The notes: a model not told the origin generated them from the letters alone. Shown: positions 22,590 to 35,606, numbered from the stretch's first letter. The stretch: 64,000 nucleotides of DNA from Ifrita kowaldi (GCA_013398055.1 VZRS01002791.1:122473-186472); one strand, 5' to 3'. A program made the numbers and translations.

Positions 22590-23454
22590 GCACAGCTTGC
22601 CCAAACTCAGGTGCTTGTTTTCCTCTCCTTGGCTGGCAAAACTCCCTGTCAATGCCTGTGTCACTTGGAATCCTTCAGCACAACATCCCAGAAAGAACAG
22701 TCATCTCATTTCATTCCAGGAGCCAAATCCTGCAAATCTTTCTTAGCTGTCAAAGCAGCATTTCTGTAATCACATGGCTTTGGCCAGAGTCTGTGTACCA
22801 GACTCATCAATTCACTTACACTTTCTCCCAAATATCCCACATTTCTGATTTTAAGTTAGATTTCTCTTGCCATGCCCCATTTTTTGACCCTTTTGCTGCC
22901 CTCTCCCCCACCCCCCAGTCTATGTGGATTCCAATGTCCTTATTTCCTTCAAATAATTCTTGCATTTTCCTGTCAAAAACCTTAGGAGCAAGTTAAAAAC
23001 CAGAGGGAAATTTTTATAAGGAACATGTCCTGTCAGGGACATTGGAAATGCAGACTTGCAAAGTCTTCTTGGTCAGGGCAATTTGCAAAGACCCACGAGG
23101 GGCAGATCACAGCATGAAAAAAACCCACATCTCCAGTCATTGTCTTCAAAATATCTCCCTTGGTACACAAGGGAAAATATTTTCTCTGAATATTCCTATT
23201 GAGTGTTTGGGATCTAATCTCAGTCTGAGGGACTTGTCCTTCTTTCCTGCTGCTCCTGGGGGCAGGCATTTTGCAGTGACTTCTGTTTTAAAAAATTATT
23301 TTCAGTGCTTGCACATAGCCCAAACCCTTCCCTTAACTTCTGCTTCATGAACAGAGGAGCATTGCCGGAGGCTGAAGCACTGAGGGTTTAGGATCTGACA
23401 GCACAGTTTCCTATGCCTTGCTCACCAGTGCCATTAAAAACATCTCAACACTGC

Positions 23455-23484
23455 TTTCTTTTCTTTTTTTTTTCTTTTCTTTTC
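23455..23484. repeat. Polypyrimidine tract (CTTTT)n-like
   Basis: This is an almost pure C/T run dominated by TTTTC units. It is a simple low-complexity tract. It could be mis-assembled in length, as such tracts often are. Confidence 0.85.
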
Positions 23485-23816
23485 AATCAGATTCCTCTTT
23501 TTAATGACCCCGCTCATAAGTCAAACCTCACCTATCACTTGACTGTGACCCACCCACACTGCTGACGTATTTTATTTTCAGTTTATTGAAGTTTCAGCCT
23601 AAGGTAACCCCCCTTTAATCCCAGCACTCCTTTTTCCCTGGTCTACACTTCCTTGCAGTGTGTCACTTTCCTGCTCCAGGTAGCACCCAGTGATTCACAT
23701 TCTTTTTCACATTCACAAAGATCTTTCCATCTGTCGTGGTCTCTGGCTGCAGCCGGTTCCTAAGGAGGAGCTGTTAACAAGAGAGAGGCGATGGAGCGAG
23801 GCTGAGGTGAGGAGAG

Positions 23817-23870
23817 GGACATTTGTGCTGGTGATCCGTTGATGGACATTTGTGCTGGTGATCCATTGAT
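23817..23870. repeat. Two tandem copies of a 27-bp unit
   Basis: The unit beginning ggacatttgtgctggtgatc is repeated once with a single G/A mismatch, and the first four bases of a third copy follow. It is a local minisatellite seed. Confidence 0.9.
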
Positions 23871-24539
23871 GGACAGGTGCTGACTCGTAGACTGGGAACA
23901 GAAATGGACCTGGCATTCATGGCGTGGGTTTCTCCCTCTCTAACATAACCAAGAACAAGACCGTGAACCTCTGTGGTGGTGCAGGTCAGAACATGTGGTG
24001 GGTGATGAGATGGGCAGCAGTTCCAAGGAGATAAAGCAATTTGAGGACATGGACCCTTTTGGGCAAGACCTTCAGAATGACATCCAGGCTGCTTCGGTCA
24101 TGTCCCACCACACTCTCCATAGAATAAGAGATTTTCCCCTCCAAATTCTGCCTTGAAATCCATTTCCCCTGGTGCCACAGAACAGCTTACACAGAAATAC
24201 ATTCTCCCAGGGGTTGCTGGAAACTGTCAGAGAGTCTGTGTAGATCAGCTACAAGAAATGGTAGAAAAGTAACATCTTTATCTTCCAACTCTTAAGAAGA
24301 ATGAGATCCCAAAGGAGTGGACGAAGAAATGCCCTCTTTAAAGAATCAGGCAAAAGAACCAGAGGACCCACAGATCAATCTCATGGATAAGACTGTCCAG
24401 GAAAGTGGGGGGTGATGTGTGATTTGACCTTTCCAGCTCTTTGGCACAGGTCCATACGAGGTGCTGTCAGAGTGAGTGGCCTCTGAGCAGTCACAGCCAA
24501 GTGGGTGCTCATGAATACAGAGCTCCAAAACCAGAAAAG

Positions 24540-25345
24540 GCACATTTTCAGACTAAGGAGGTGTTTGAGAGCTGTCCTGAGTCTGGTACTGTTCAATATT
24601 CCCATAATGACTCCAGTGATGGAATAGAGAATAGATTTCTGTAATTTGTGGCTGACAGAAGATGAGGAGGGGGTCACAAGCAATGGGCAAGACAAGACTG
24701 GAATTCAAAATTATCCTGGTCTGTTTAAGGCAGTGTATGAAATCAGGAGGATGACACTGACCAGAAGCAAAAGTGGCACTGGGAGATGCCAGTGGAAAAA
24801 GACAGGATGGAAAAGCAAACCTAGGAGATAGAAGCAAAGAAGATATGACCACGGGGTGAGAGGTGGTCACAGGCTGAACAGGGAAAAGAAACAGGATGAA
24901 AAACAGAAACCATGTGGTCTGGGACATAAGTGGTATGTGTTTATCACAGGAAGCAATTATTCTGCATTGCTCAGCTCCAGCAAGGCTTTAGCTGGAGTTT
25001 GGGTCGTCCTTTGATGGGACAACATGTGTTAAGGAAGATGACAAGATCCCAGAGGAATTTTATTAAAATTATAAATGGTTGGCAGGCTGAGGTGAGGATG
25101 AAAGAACAGGATTTGTGTAGTTTAGGATTAAGGCTGTGAAGAAACAAGATCAAAACACTCAAATACATAAACAAGACATTTTAGATGTGGACAGTGATAT
25201 ATATCCCTCCACTGTCGTGGGACATAAGATGAGAAGCAATTCTGAGTAAATGTGCAGCCAGGAGATTTAGTTTGATATTCAGAAAAAAGTTATATGGGAA
25301 GTTAAAAAATGGAACAGATTATGGAGGGTCTGTTTAATCCCCAGC
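24540..25345 (+). mobile_element. Ancient CR1/L3-like LINE, end of ORF2 and 3' UTR
   Basis: The sequence is highly diverged but follows CR1 order on the plus strand. A reverse-transcriptase-end segment (gtactgttcaatattcccat, then gatggaatagagaatagatt and an 'fADD'-like gctgacag motif) comes first. Then come segments resembling 'gaggaaaggctgaaagaa' and 'gtttagtttagg', and 'ggagatttagtttgatattc ... aaaaatggaacag', which match the final CR1 ORF2 coding end. Many indels separate these blocks. Identification rests on the order and spacing of remembered CR1 motifs, not an alignment. Confidence 0.6.
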
Positions 25346-25612
25346 AGTGGAATTATTTACAAAAGCACCTGTCAGAAACAACTCCTGCATCCTCCCTTCT
25401 CTGCTGGAGCAGCAGGTGTCGTACACACGGTCCCTCCCCGCTCCCTGTCCCTGTGACACCGTCCATGGGAGACCTTGGGGCTGGTGTGGACTTGTGAAAC
25501 GAGGACAGGCACCTCCAAATCAAACTAAGCACACTGGGGACAGGCACAACTGGAAGGGGAATAAAGTCCATGTGAAGTGTGGCTCTCCCAGAACAAGGCA
25601 TCTCCCTCTCCA

Positions 25613-25651
25613 GGGCCAGGTTGGACTGGGATAGTGGAAGGTGTCCCTGAC
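25613..25651 (+). mobile_element. Tiny CR1 3' remnant
   Basis: About 40 bp (ccaggttggactgggatagt ggaaggtgtccctgacc) match the central CR1 3' UTR. It is a decayed fragment. Confidence 0.6.
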
Positions 25652-28300
25652 CAGCACTCCCTGGGTAGCTCTTCCCTGCCTCACTGGGCTCTAACACAGC
25701 TCCCAACACTCTGTTTTTATCCACTGGCTCCCACCAAATGCTGACACTTCCACCAAACTGCAGAAAGGTGGCTGGGTTTTTAATGCACATACAACACCTG
25801 CTGGAGGTCTGTGTCCTCCCCTGCCATCCTTGCCAGAGATCTGAGGGAACTGCTGTTCCAGTGCAAGCTGAGCCCATTTGCTCACTCTGCACCCTCCTTT
25901 GTGTCCAGAGCAACTTGGAAGGCAGAGCACGCAGCATCCCCTTGTCCACTCTGCCAGTAACAAAATAAGGGCAATGCCTTCAAAGACGGAGTTCTCGGAA
26001 CGCAGAGTTCATCAAGCTCTCCGGGGGAGTTGTGATGCCCACTGCATCAAACAGCCCTAAAAACGTCTGATGCTGTTGGTTCAGCAGGGTCCAGGAGTCC
26101 TTTTCAGGTCCCTGTTCTTGCTGTAGAGAAGTGAGGAGAAAATTACGTTTTCCTTGTTTGATCTTCTGGCACTTGCTGGATCGGAAAAGTCCACAGGTGT
26201 TGAGTTTGAACTGCTGCCAGACTAACAATTGTTAGCAAAAATGGACAGTATTTGGATCCTGCCTTCAGAGGTTTCAACAGTCTTATCTGTCCTGCACATC
26301 ATTACGTATAGCTAAGCACTGGAAAACCTTCCAGCTCTGCCTGCAAAACACAAGAGCAGCCAAGATGGGCCAAGACCACTGTGCAGACCTTGAGTATCCG
26401 TTGCTAAGGACAGAATCTCACCCATTTTTAAAGGGTCATTTATCAATGAACTCCCTTCCTAATGTACCTCTTTGAAGCACTTAAATGCCAGCGTGCTCTG
26501 CACTGCATGGTTATGATGGGGATCCCAGCCATATGTCAAACAGGAACTGTGACCCCTTTTTCTGTGATTAAGTTCATTTTTGTTCCATCCACCTTTTTTT
26601 TAGTACATGATTAACTGGTGAATAAAAAGGCTATTTTTTATTTCTCTTCACAGGGGCTGAAGCAGTTTTAATCATATATAATTCAACACTTGCTATGCGA
26701 TTTGCATTCCCTGCTTTAAGATGAATTTGGCACTAAACAAGCACTCAATTATACTCCCCCGCTTGTGTTTTCTCTGGAAGTTGCAAAATTCATTCAAACA
26801 AAAGCTAAACCCTCCTGAAGATTTATGAAGATTAATGATGATTGAAATCAAAGAACAGAGCTGCTTCTCCTGACGTTACGAAGCCACAGGGCTCCAGTGC
26901 ATGTCCCCCAGCGACACTTCTCCAGGCAACCCTGGGTTCAAAGACAAAATTGTGTACATGTCGGTACCAGCACAGGTCATTGCATCTATCCATCATCCCT
27001 TCATCTCTCACTGACCTTTTTTTGCTTCTGATACTAAATATTAGACATGAAGGCTGGAGTTTGTAAGCCCAAATCACAAGTGAGGACAAATAAGGCATTA
27101 ACTGAAATTAGAGGAGGAAGCCAAGTTGGAAAAAGCAGAGCAGATTTCAGCTGAGGAAGGGAAAAGGCAGTGAGAAGTGAGTGGTGACACAAGACAACTG
27201 GAATTTGGGCATATAGCCACACACGTGTATTTACACATACACATGTATGCAAATGACTGTGAATGGGGAGATAATATTTATTGTAGCAACACTGCAGAGA
27301 GATAACCAACACAGAGCTGATTAGGAGCTAGGAAATAAAAAGAGGAACCTGAATTAAGTAGTTACTCTCTGGAATCACTTCTGTGCCCTCGGTGACTGGA
27401 GGAGAGCCCAGGGAGCCTCGCTTAGCTGGGATCACTCCCTGTGGGGCTCCTGGGGAAGACAGGCTACAAACAGAGGGTGGGAGGACGTGGAAGGAAAAGG
27501 CAGGATGTGTTGGAACAGCAAAAACACAAACCCATGAGAACTAACACTGGGATAAACAAGACCCCACACTGAAGAGACACTGAGGTTGTAAATGCAAGAA
27601 TTCACAAGCTGAGACATGCCAGGAGTAATCCAGAAGGAGCTGAAGTCCATCCTCCCATCCCACAGCAGCACGAGTCTGCTCGGCACAGTCTATATCAGCA
27701 CAGCCACATAACAACTCCAGCCTGTGCATTAATACAACTTCACACACGGGAGTGATCCTCAGCACACGTACCTGCCTTGCCCAGAACATCAGCTGACAGC
27801 CAGACCCAGAGATACTATTTTAATCATCCAACTTGGGTGAGAATTGTACCTTTGGAAGCACTGCAAGCCTTGTATCTGTGCCTTGTGTAATATTTAGAGT
27901 GCTGTGCCGAGAGGGGGGAGGCTGCACTGCGAGATCTACACAGCCTTGGTGAGTCTTTTCTAACACATCTCATAAAAGGGAGAGCAAAAGAGATATTTCA
28001 GCCGGGTAACTGTGAGTCATAAAAAGCATAAAACCAACATGGAGGCCACAGAATAAGGAAAAACAGTGGAAACATGATGAGAAAGAGAGAAGACGAATGG
28101 GTCATGTCTTGGGGTGGTTCCAAAACCAGGATGATAAATTGGTTTCCCCCAGAGCTGCTGAGTTGAGGCACTGGGCAGAAATGGGCAGATAATGAACAAC
28201 AAAGGCAGTGTGCTAAAAACTAAAATATAAAGTATACAGTACAAAGCAAATATTTAATTACTTGTCATATAAGGGTGGCACAGAGGAAAAGAAGAAGTCA
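25652..28300. other. Non-coding stretch, partly AT-rich
   Basis: No gene was recognised. The block 26480-26860 is AT-rich, repeat-free and contains several TAAT-type homeodomain-like words. It is a candidate conserved non-coding element on composition only. An ATGCAAAT octamer lies at 27247-27254. Confidence 0.45.
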
Positions 28301-28413
28301 AGGCCAGCTTGAAGCAACGTGGTCTACACGAAGGTGGCCCTGCCATGTCAGGGGGTGGAACAAGATGAGCTTGAAGGTCCCTTTCAACCCAAACCCTTCC
28401 ATGATTCTCCGAT
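28301..28413 (+). mobile_element. CR1 3' fragment
   Basis: The sequence cagcttgaagcaacgtggtc ... cccaaacccttccatgattc is the final 110 bp of CR1 with moderate divergence. Confidence 0.85.
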
Positions 28414-30287
28414 AATTGTCTTGGCAATCACTTAGTTTATCTCCCGTGAGATGGATATCTTTGTTTCTGTATCACTAGAGGAGCCAGCTGCCCACCTGTG
28501 GCTGTCTAGTGCCACTTGAGATGCTCCAAGGCATCTGAGGGCTACAGCTGTGACACAGTCCCATGGGAATCCTGCACGTTTCTGGCAGCAGCAACTGAGC
28601 AGAGCTTTAGGCAGGGCCACAACTCACTGGTAGCTTGATGTGTGAAACTGGAGGGACACAGCTCTTGGAGCCCAGTCCTGGTCCCACAGGAACAAGTGCT
28701 GAAGGTGCAGTGGAACAGAGAGAGGTGACTGTGAAAATGCACATCGCAGGTGTCAAATGTGGCCACAGCAGAGACAGGAACTCCACTGTGCAGAGGAGAG
28801 CCCTGACCTGTGCCAGGGATTAAAAAAAGCACCTGGAGCCAGTTAGATGGAGAGTTTGCTGAGGGTGGGACAGGTTTTCCACGCTCACCACAGCAGCGCA
28901 GAGGCAGCAGTGCCTCCTGCCATCCACACGGCAGCCCTGACAGCAGCACCTCCCCAACACTGGGGAAGGAGCAGCATCCTCGAGCCACGCTGGCTGCACC
29001 TGAACCAGACCTGCGGTTACCGCAATTACGTGTTCCTTCCAGCCTAGAGATCCCAAGGGATGGAAGGAAATTAAATAATAATAAATTATTAAGCAAGGTT
29101 TGAACCTTTGTGCTGAACTTTCTCCTTATGCCCGCACTATTTCAGTCATGGAAATCTGTTTTCGGTCTCAGCTTAAATAACCAAACATGAATTTTGCTGT
29201 AAGAAATGATCTTGTAATCCAAGACAACTCGAGCCATACAAAGGTCTAGTAACTTGCTTGAAGGCTTCTTTTACCCTTGTAAAACAAGAGTTCACCTAGC
29301 AACGGGAGCAGAATCCTAATATTTAATTACTGGCTGCAGTTCACATGCAATTATTTATGACACGCTTTCAATGATTATTCATAGGTTTCATATTGGGGGC
29401 GGGGGAAGGTCAGCAGGTTGCAAACAAGCCTGAAATTTAGAATTACTTGCTGAGGAGAGCTGGGGAAAGATGGTTATGATGGAAAATGCAAGAGAAGGGC
29501 ATAAAGGAAATTGATTATGAAGATTTACCAGGAACATGTGTACTATTAAAAACTCTATTGCACATCAGTGAATTTCAGACACTTAAATCAACAGAACCTT
29601 TACAGGAAAATCACATTTTTTACCATCTAATCAATGTAGGTAGAAGTGTTGTTGGTCTCTCTTCCCTGTTCTCTGTTGACTTCAGTGTCCCAATTTAGAG
29701 AAGTTCGCTGTTCAATCTAATTTTAAGTGTCATGAAGTTTGACTAGACCAGAGGCAGCTGAAAAAGCCAGAAGTAATAAAGTTCAGCTTTTGTCCTAATT
29801 GTCTGTAAAATCCAGCTAATCACAGCTCTCCTTGAATGGTGTTTGTTATCTCAATAACCCTTTTCCCCCACGTGGCACATGGGGCTGCTCTCAGCCTTGT
29901 GCTGTTCTGCTGAAGAAAACACAAAACTGTGCCAGCAACGGACCGTGAGGATCCCCTTCCTCCACCTCATGATGAAAAGTAATTCTGAGTTGTTTGGGGC
30001 CTGGCCAGGGACAAGATTACCAGTCAGGTGCAGTTCCTGTGCTGCCTTTCACCTTAGAGAGTCACAGTTCTGTTTGCAGAGCTAGTGCAGTCTGGGGCTG
30101 AGTACAGGGAGAAGCAATAAGGCAAAGGGCTGCAGTGGCTGCTTTCCATCTCAGAAGTGTTTTTTCAGGTGTGGATGAACTTGAGGATCCTAGTGCCCAA
30201 GGAAGAATTAAGCTGCTACAGCATTTCCCCATGGCACCCTCAATATTGGCCTTTGTGCTCAACAGCAGAAAGGTTCTGATGCAGGAG
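28414..30287. other. Non-coding stretch with AT-rich block
   Basis: Minus-strand open frames at 28542-29096 have no recognisable product. The block 29060-29420 (many AATAAT/ATTTAAT words, ttcatattgg) is AT-rich and free of visible repeats and is a candidate conserved non-coding element. Confidence 0.45.
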
Positions 30288-30350
30288 AGGGCTGGAAGGT
30301 CCCTTTTAACTCAGAATATCCCGTGATTCTGTGATTCTGTGATTCTGTGC
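30288..30350 (+). mobile_element. CR1 3' terminus with three-copy tail
   Basis: This is the last part of a CR1 (ggaaggtcccttttaactca) followed by three copies of gattctgt at about 30323-30349. The 8-bp microsatellite tail is diagnostic of CR1 3' ends. Confidence 0.88.
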
Positions 30351-30404
30351 AGGCTGGGGATCACCAAATGAGATAATGACTGCAATGCTGTGGTGAAAAG
30401 AAGA

Positions 30405-30672
30405 TCACAGACTCATAGAATACCCTGATTTGAATGGGACCCACAAGAATCATCCAGTCCAACCCTGGCCCTGCACAGACACCCCAACAACCCCACCCTG
30501 GGCACCCCTGGCAGCGCTGTCCAAACGCTCCTGGAGCTCTGGCAGCCTCGGGGCCGTGTCCATTCCCTGGGGAGCCTGGGCAGTGCCCAGCACCCACTGG
30601 AGGAAGAACGTTTCCCTGAGATCCTGACACAGCTCCAGCCATTCCCTGGGTCCTGCCCCTGGGCACCAAGGA
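30405..30672 (-). mobile_element. CR1 3' fragment, same subfamily as 13141-13407
   Basis: The plus strand has cacagactcatagaatacc, then tccagtccaaccctggccct and the cctggagctctggcagcctc block shared with 13141-13407. It begins only 55 bp after the opposite-facing CR1 tail at 30288-30350, so the two are head to head at their 3' ends. Confidence 0.88.
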
Positions 30673-31359
30673 TTGCTACACCCATTTCAAAAGACAGAAA
30701 TCACGAGGAGGAGTTGACAGCCAGGAGGGAACGAGCACGAACCGTCTCTGGACCAGACCCACCCATGAAGAGCCGGTGTGGTCTCAGAGGAGGACAGTGC
30801 TGGACACGCAGCACATCGGCCCTTTTTGGATGAGGGGATGAGTGCAAGCTCCCTCCCTTGTGTGGTCTCGTGTTGAATTACTCACAGGTGTCATGGAGGA
30901 AACGAGGTCAGGGAGAGGCTACAAATTAGGGTGGACATTGGGATTGTAGGAATGAAGGATGAACAGAGGCTGGATGTGGTCACTGATCAGAACAGAGCTA
31001 ATGTGTCTAGAACTGAGCTAACAGTCTAGAAGTGGGTCAGTGTAAGGTCATTTGGAGCAAAAAGCACCCCGGGGTGGAAGAGGGTAAAGGTCTGGAGCCC
31101 TCGCCTACCCCCTGTGAGGACCCGCACTGCAGCGGGATGTGCTGCACCACGGCTCTGCTGAGCTCAGCAAGCAGCTGATTAAACCCCAGTGCTGCGGGTG
31201 GGAGCCAGGCAGGGCCCTGCAGACAACAAAAGCTCTGGATGATTCACGAGTTCGGACCCGGGAGGCAGAGCTGACCTCCTCCCTCACACAGGCCAAGGGA
31301 TTGCATCCACTTACAGTGATAATGGCCCCAGTAATTTGTCTTTGGCTCGAATCTGTTTC

Positions 31360-31500
31360 CCAGAGAAGAGCTCTCATTGATAAGAAAACCTCAAGAAAGA
31401 AATCTGTTATCATCCCAGGAAGTTTGTTCCAATGGCTAATCACCCCTCTTGCCAAAACGTGCTTTCTTTGGCTCCTTTGGTTGTAACTGGCCCAAATTCT
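31360..31500 (-). mobile_element. Ancient CR1/L3-like 3' remnant
   Basis: Read on the minus strand this gives a conceptual peptide with GVISHWNKLPG, like the HWN-LP motif at the end of CR1/L3 ORF2. On the plus strand tccaatggctaatcacccct matches the older CR1 3' UTR consensus in reverse. It is strongly diverged. Confidence 0.5.
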
Positions 31501-33920
31501 TCCCCCACCTCTTGTTGCTGCTTTCCGGTGAGGATTAAATTCTTGGAAACACTTTGATAACAGAATCACTGCACCACTCATCTTCCTTCTGCAACAACTT
31601 CACTCCTTAGAATTTCTCTCCCTGGGAGGTCTTTGCAGAATTATAAATGATTTCTGTAGTCCTTTAATCCACTGATCCAGTGGCTCAAAATCTGCCCTCC
31701 CAGGCATGGGGAGGGAGCCCATCCCCACTTTTTTTGACATCCACCTCAGCTCTGCTGGTTTGCTGCAGTTCTGTGCCCGTGAAGGGTTTGAGTACTGCAC
31801 ACAACATCTTCTCAGCAAATCATCAGCACTGCCTGTCTGCCATGGCCCTAACTCCTCTCTCTGCTGAAATATCACCATCCTGTCATGAGGGATTGTGTTT
31901 TGCCTCCCATACTGGAAACCTGGTGCCTGCATTCAGCTAAAGAAAATGCTCACAGCATCTGCCTTGCTTGTCTACCAAAGACGAGGATTTGTGTCTTCAG
32001 TTATTCAATACCTCCACACTACAGATTTTTATCTTGTCCAAGAAGAGTATCAATATTTTTAATCATGCAGTTAAAGACCATATCAGAATGGAAACACACC
32101 GGGGGAAAGGAATTACACTGCACAGACAGCCTTGGGTCTGTCACCGCCTGTCTTTTACCTGCTTGGCTTTTCCACCTTAACCTTCTCTGATAATATCAGA
32201 CCATCCTCCCTCACAAGATACCAGTGGGTGTAATGTACCTGTGCTGACCTCCCACTGTCCTCAGGATCTCCAAAATAACCCAAAATAAACACTAAACACT
32301 CCTCAAGTTTCCAAACTGCCTTAGAGAGCGGCACAGGCACCTCATCCGTCCTTGCGGAACCTCCTCCCTTCCTGAATCCTCTGCAGCTGAAGAGCACACT
32401 TGGGATCAGCAGAGAGCCCCACGTTCTCAAGGCAGGACACACAGCCTGTTCTGGGGTGTATGCCTGGTGGGATGCACCTCAGGTAAGGGCTCCCAGCCTA
32501 GCTTCTAGCAATGGGATTGGAAGTCCCTCAACCATTTCATGCCCTGGCTTCTCCAGCTGGGAGGTGGGTTTGGAGATGCCAGCACACAGAGCTTTGAGAC
32601 CCTGGGTGTTCTGCCAAGTAGGTGATGGTCACAGGGGTTTATTTCTGTTGGTTTTGGAGTGAAGCTGGAGCACTCCAGAGCTGGGACCAGGCACAGAACA
32701 GTGGTGCCTGTGCAGGGCTGGCTCAGCTGGCCAAGGGCATTTGCTCATGGCCTGGCAGTGCTACTGATGGCACTCAGGACACAGAGAGCCTCCTGTGCTG
32801 AGGAAGAAGCCAGTTCAGAAGTGTGTCATTAAACAAGGAAGTAGTTCCTAAGTCCTTGAGGGGTTTTGATCATTTCAGCCTAACTTTGTTTTCTGGAGCT
32901 AAATCCACTCTCTTTCAAGGTGCCTCTGTACCACTACTGGCCACATCCCCTCTGAAGTGCTCATTTCGTGCTGCACCCAATTCCAGTTTTCTCTGAGCTC
33001 TCATGGGACATTTTCAGAGACAGATTTCATGGAAACACAATTGAGGTGGGTTAACTCTGACCTGACAAGTTCCCCTGAGTTCAGCAAGCATCCTCGAGCC
33101 TCCTACATCTGCTACAAGTCTGGGCTGATGGTTGGGGGCCAGGTATGGAACCAGGCAGTTCCCTTGCTAGCGATGCTGGTCACAACCTTCACTGTCCATT
33201 GGCTCTAAATCATGGACCAGCACCATCCCTTGTCCATCCACCCCCTCCAGGCAGTCCCTCTCTAGTCTGCTTTCGTGAGCTGGGAAATCTATACTACACT
33301 CGTGCTGCATATTCCCAGCTCATTGCAATGCCATTCTCCATGGAGAAACCCCCAATTTCATGAAATTAGAAGCTGGCACAGCTGAGTGAAGACAGGGCTG
33401 ACTCAGACTGTACTGATGTTACGCTGATTTACCAGCCTGGGGGACAGCCACAGTGCTGCTCCTTCTCTTTGACTGAGCAGCCACGGGGACAAGAGAATGA
33501 ATAGATGACAAAATCAGAGATCATGAATCTAGAACGTGCAGCTGGAATTTCCCCAGCAGATTCACAATGTGAAAAATCCAAAAAAAGACCCATGAAATAT
33601 GAATTAACGTAAGGACAAGGTTTTAATCACAGTTACACCGCTTTCAAACCACAGAAATTCCACAGAGCTCAGTTTGGTGACTCCGGGTGTTTGCTGACAT
33701 CACAGATGCCTCTAGTGCAAAAGGAACAGGCTTTGATCTTACTTTTGATGGTGTCAGTTGTGCAGTGAAGTCAGTGGTGTATAAAAGTGCGAGATCAAAG
33801 GCAAGTTTCACAAGCTGGTGTGACTGGTTGGCTCTGCCTCCTCTTCTGGACACACAAACCTGTACCGGGGAGGCCCTGGCCCTGCCAGCGGTCAGCAAGG
33901 TTGTTGCAGAGTCTTGACTC
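31501..33920. other. Non-coding stretch, nothing recognised
   Basis: There is no exon chain or known repeat that I can identify. Short open frames on both strands are consistent with chance. Confidence 0.5.
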
Positions 33921-34111
33921 TGAATCACAGAATCACAGGACTGGAAAAGACCTCCAAGGCTGATCCCCACCTTGTCACCCAGCCCAGAGCACTGAGTGCC
34001 ACGTCCAGGTGGTCCTTGGACACCTCCAGGGAGGGAGACTCCACCCCTCCCTGGGCACCTCCTTCCAAGGCCTGACCAGCCCTTCTGTGAAGAAGTTCTT
34101 CCTAATATTCA
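33921..34111 (-). mobile_element. CR1 3' fragment
   Basis: The plus strand starts tgaatcacagaatcacagga and continues through 'gatccccaccttgtcaccc' and 'aggcctgaccagcccttct'. This is the same CR1 region as the end of the long copy at 17233-17706, in the opposite orientation. Confidence 0.88.
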
Positions 34112-34671
34112 GTGATGTTCTCTTTGTGGTGAAAATCAGAAGTGAAGCAAATGAAAATCCAAATGCTTGGTTTTCATTTGCCACTTACAGGACTGTACCA
34201 CATTGAGCATCACGACCAAACTCCTGCTGAGCACTGCAGGACTTTGGCTACTCTGAGAGCAGAGCCAAGCCCTCCAATCCATGTTCAGCAGCAGAAAATT
34301 GTGCAATGGATGTGTCTGTCCCATCCCTTGCCTTGTGGCACCTTTACAGAACCACTTACACAAGGCTCACCCTCTGCAGCCCAGACTCTTCCCTGCTGTC
34401 ACCACAAGGCCATCTGGGTGCATGTGGGATCCCCCCTTCTGGCTTGGAAAGAGAGGAAGGGTCTGCGCTGGTCGTGTCCAGGTGAAAATGCAGAGACACC
34501 TCACGTCTGTGTTGCCTCTTGCTGGTGTCTGAACGATGCTTGGCTGTGCACACACAGAGCAGGGGTGACTTTGTGCCATGATTGTTCACATCTGCGACTT
34601 GTTCAAGCAGCCACCACTCAAGGTAGCCCCAGGGAAGATTTATCCACCTCTACACTGCAACCAACCCATGC
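34112..34671. other. Non-coding stretch
   Basis: This is unique sequence between two CR1 fragments. A plus-strand open frame from 34142 runs through it into the next CR1 and is therefore spurious. Confidence 0.5.
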
Positions 34672-34766
34672 TCCTTCTAGTGGAAGTGTCCCTGCCCATG
34701 ACAGGGAGTGGAGTTGGATGAGCTTTCAGGTCCCCTCCAACCCAAGTCATTCTGGGATTTTATAAT
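34672..34766 (+). mobile_element. CR1 3' fragment
   Basis: The sequence tagtggaagtgtccctgccc ... aacccaagtcattctgggat is the last 95 bp of CR1, with a degraded tail. Confidence 0.83.
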
Positions 34767-35491
34767 TACAAGATAGGAGAGGAAGACTCCCAGAAATGAG
34801 CAGTCCTATCTTGCACGCTCCCCGGGTCCTTGCAGGCTGTGCATCCTGGCTTCCTTCCTGCTGCTACCATAGCTCAGACCAAAGCAGGGCTGGATGCAGA
34901 GTCTGAGCCCGGGAGGCAGTGCTGGGCCACGGCCAAGGCCCCGCAGCGGGCACAGCCACCAGAGATTGCTCCTGATGCTCTGCTCTGCAAAGGACGCGCT
35001 CCTAAAACTGTGGAACACTTCTGGAATCGAGGCTCCCACATCACCTCAGTGCTTTTGGACACAGAGCTCCTTATGTGAAAAACACAGTGGTGCTCAGGTC
35101 CAGAGAAATGATAGATCCAGTGGGAAATCGATGTCACTTCTTGCAAATTGAGAAAAACACTGTATTGTCCTTGTATGTGCTTGGCTGGGTAAAGGCACTG
35201 TCTCGTGGCTACCCATGGAGAGGGTAAGAGACCCTCTGTTACCTTGTTGCTTGTGTCACAGAGCAGTGAAACTGGAGGATTAGACCCAAGTTCAGCTGTG
35301 AAGTCACTCTACAAAGCAGAACTGGTAAGAAACTTCACTGAAACCAAAAAGGAAGGGCTTGCCTCAAATTATGTAACCAATCCTCCCTCCCCCTAATGAA
35401 GCAAACTCTTCTCTGCATTTTATTTTGGGCATTTTCCCCTATTCTGAGGGGAAAATTGTCCCAAATAGCATTTTTTAAAAATAAAATTTAT

Positions 35492-35606
35492 TATAGAATC
35501 ATAGAATGAGTTAGTATACAGAATCATAGATTAAAGGTTAGAAGGGATCCTAAGGGTCATCTAGTTCCAACTCCCAATTAATAATCTCTCCTAGAATGGT
35601 CTCCCA
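35492..35606 (-). mobile_element. CR1 3' fragment with internal tail duplication
   Basis: The plus strand has tatagaatcatagaatgagt and a second 'cagaatcatagattaaagg' 30 bp later, then gaagggatcctaagggtcat. Two tail-like starts suggest either an expanded 3' microsatellite or one CR1 tail inserted next to another. Confidence 0.75.

Larger units (their letters stand above)
22590..24539. other. Non-coding stretch with small repeats
   Basis: No gene was recognised. It contains a pyrimidine run (23455-23484) and a 27-bp tandem duplication. The part after about 24240 may already belong to the older CR1/L3-like copy that is clearer from 24540. Confidence 0.5.

Noticed and set aside
25353..25949. 198-codon minus-strand open frame
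   Set aside because: It overlaps a CR1 remnant in reverse, has no recognisable domain, and another frame is open opposite it.
28542..29096. 184-codon minus-strand open frame
   Set aside because: No protein family was recognised, no splice or promoter context was found, and other frames on both strands are open in the same interval.
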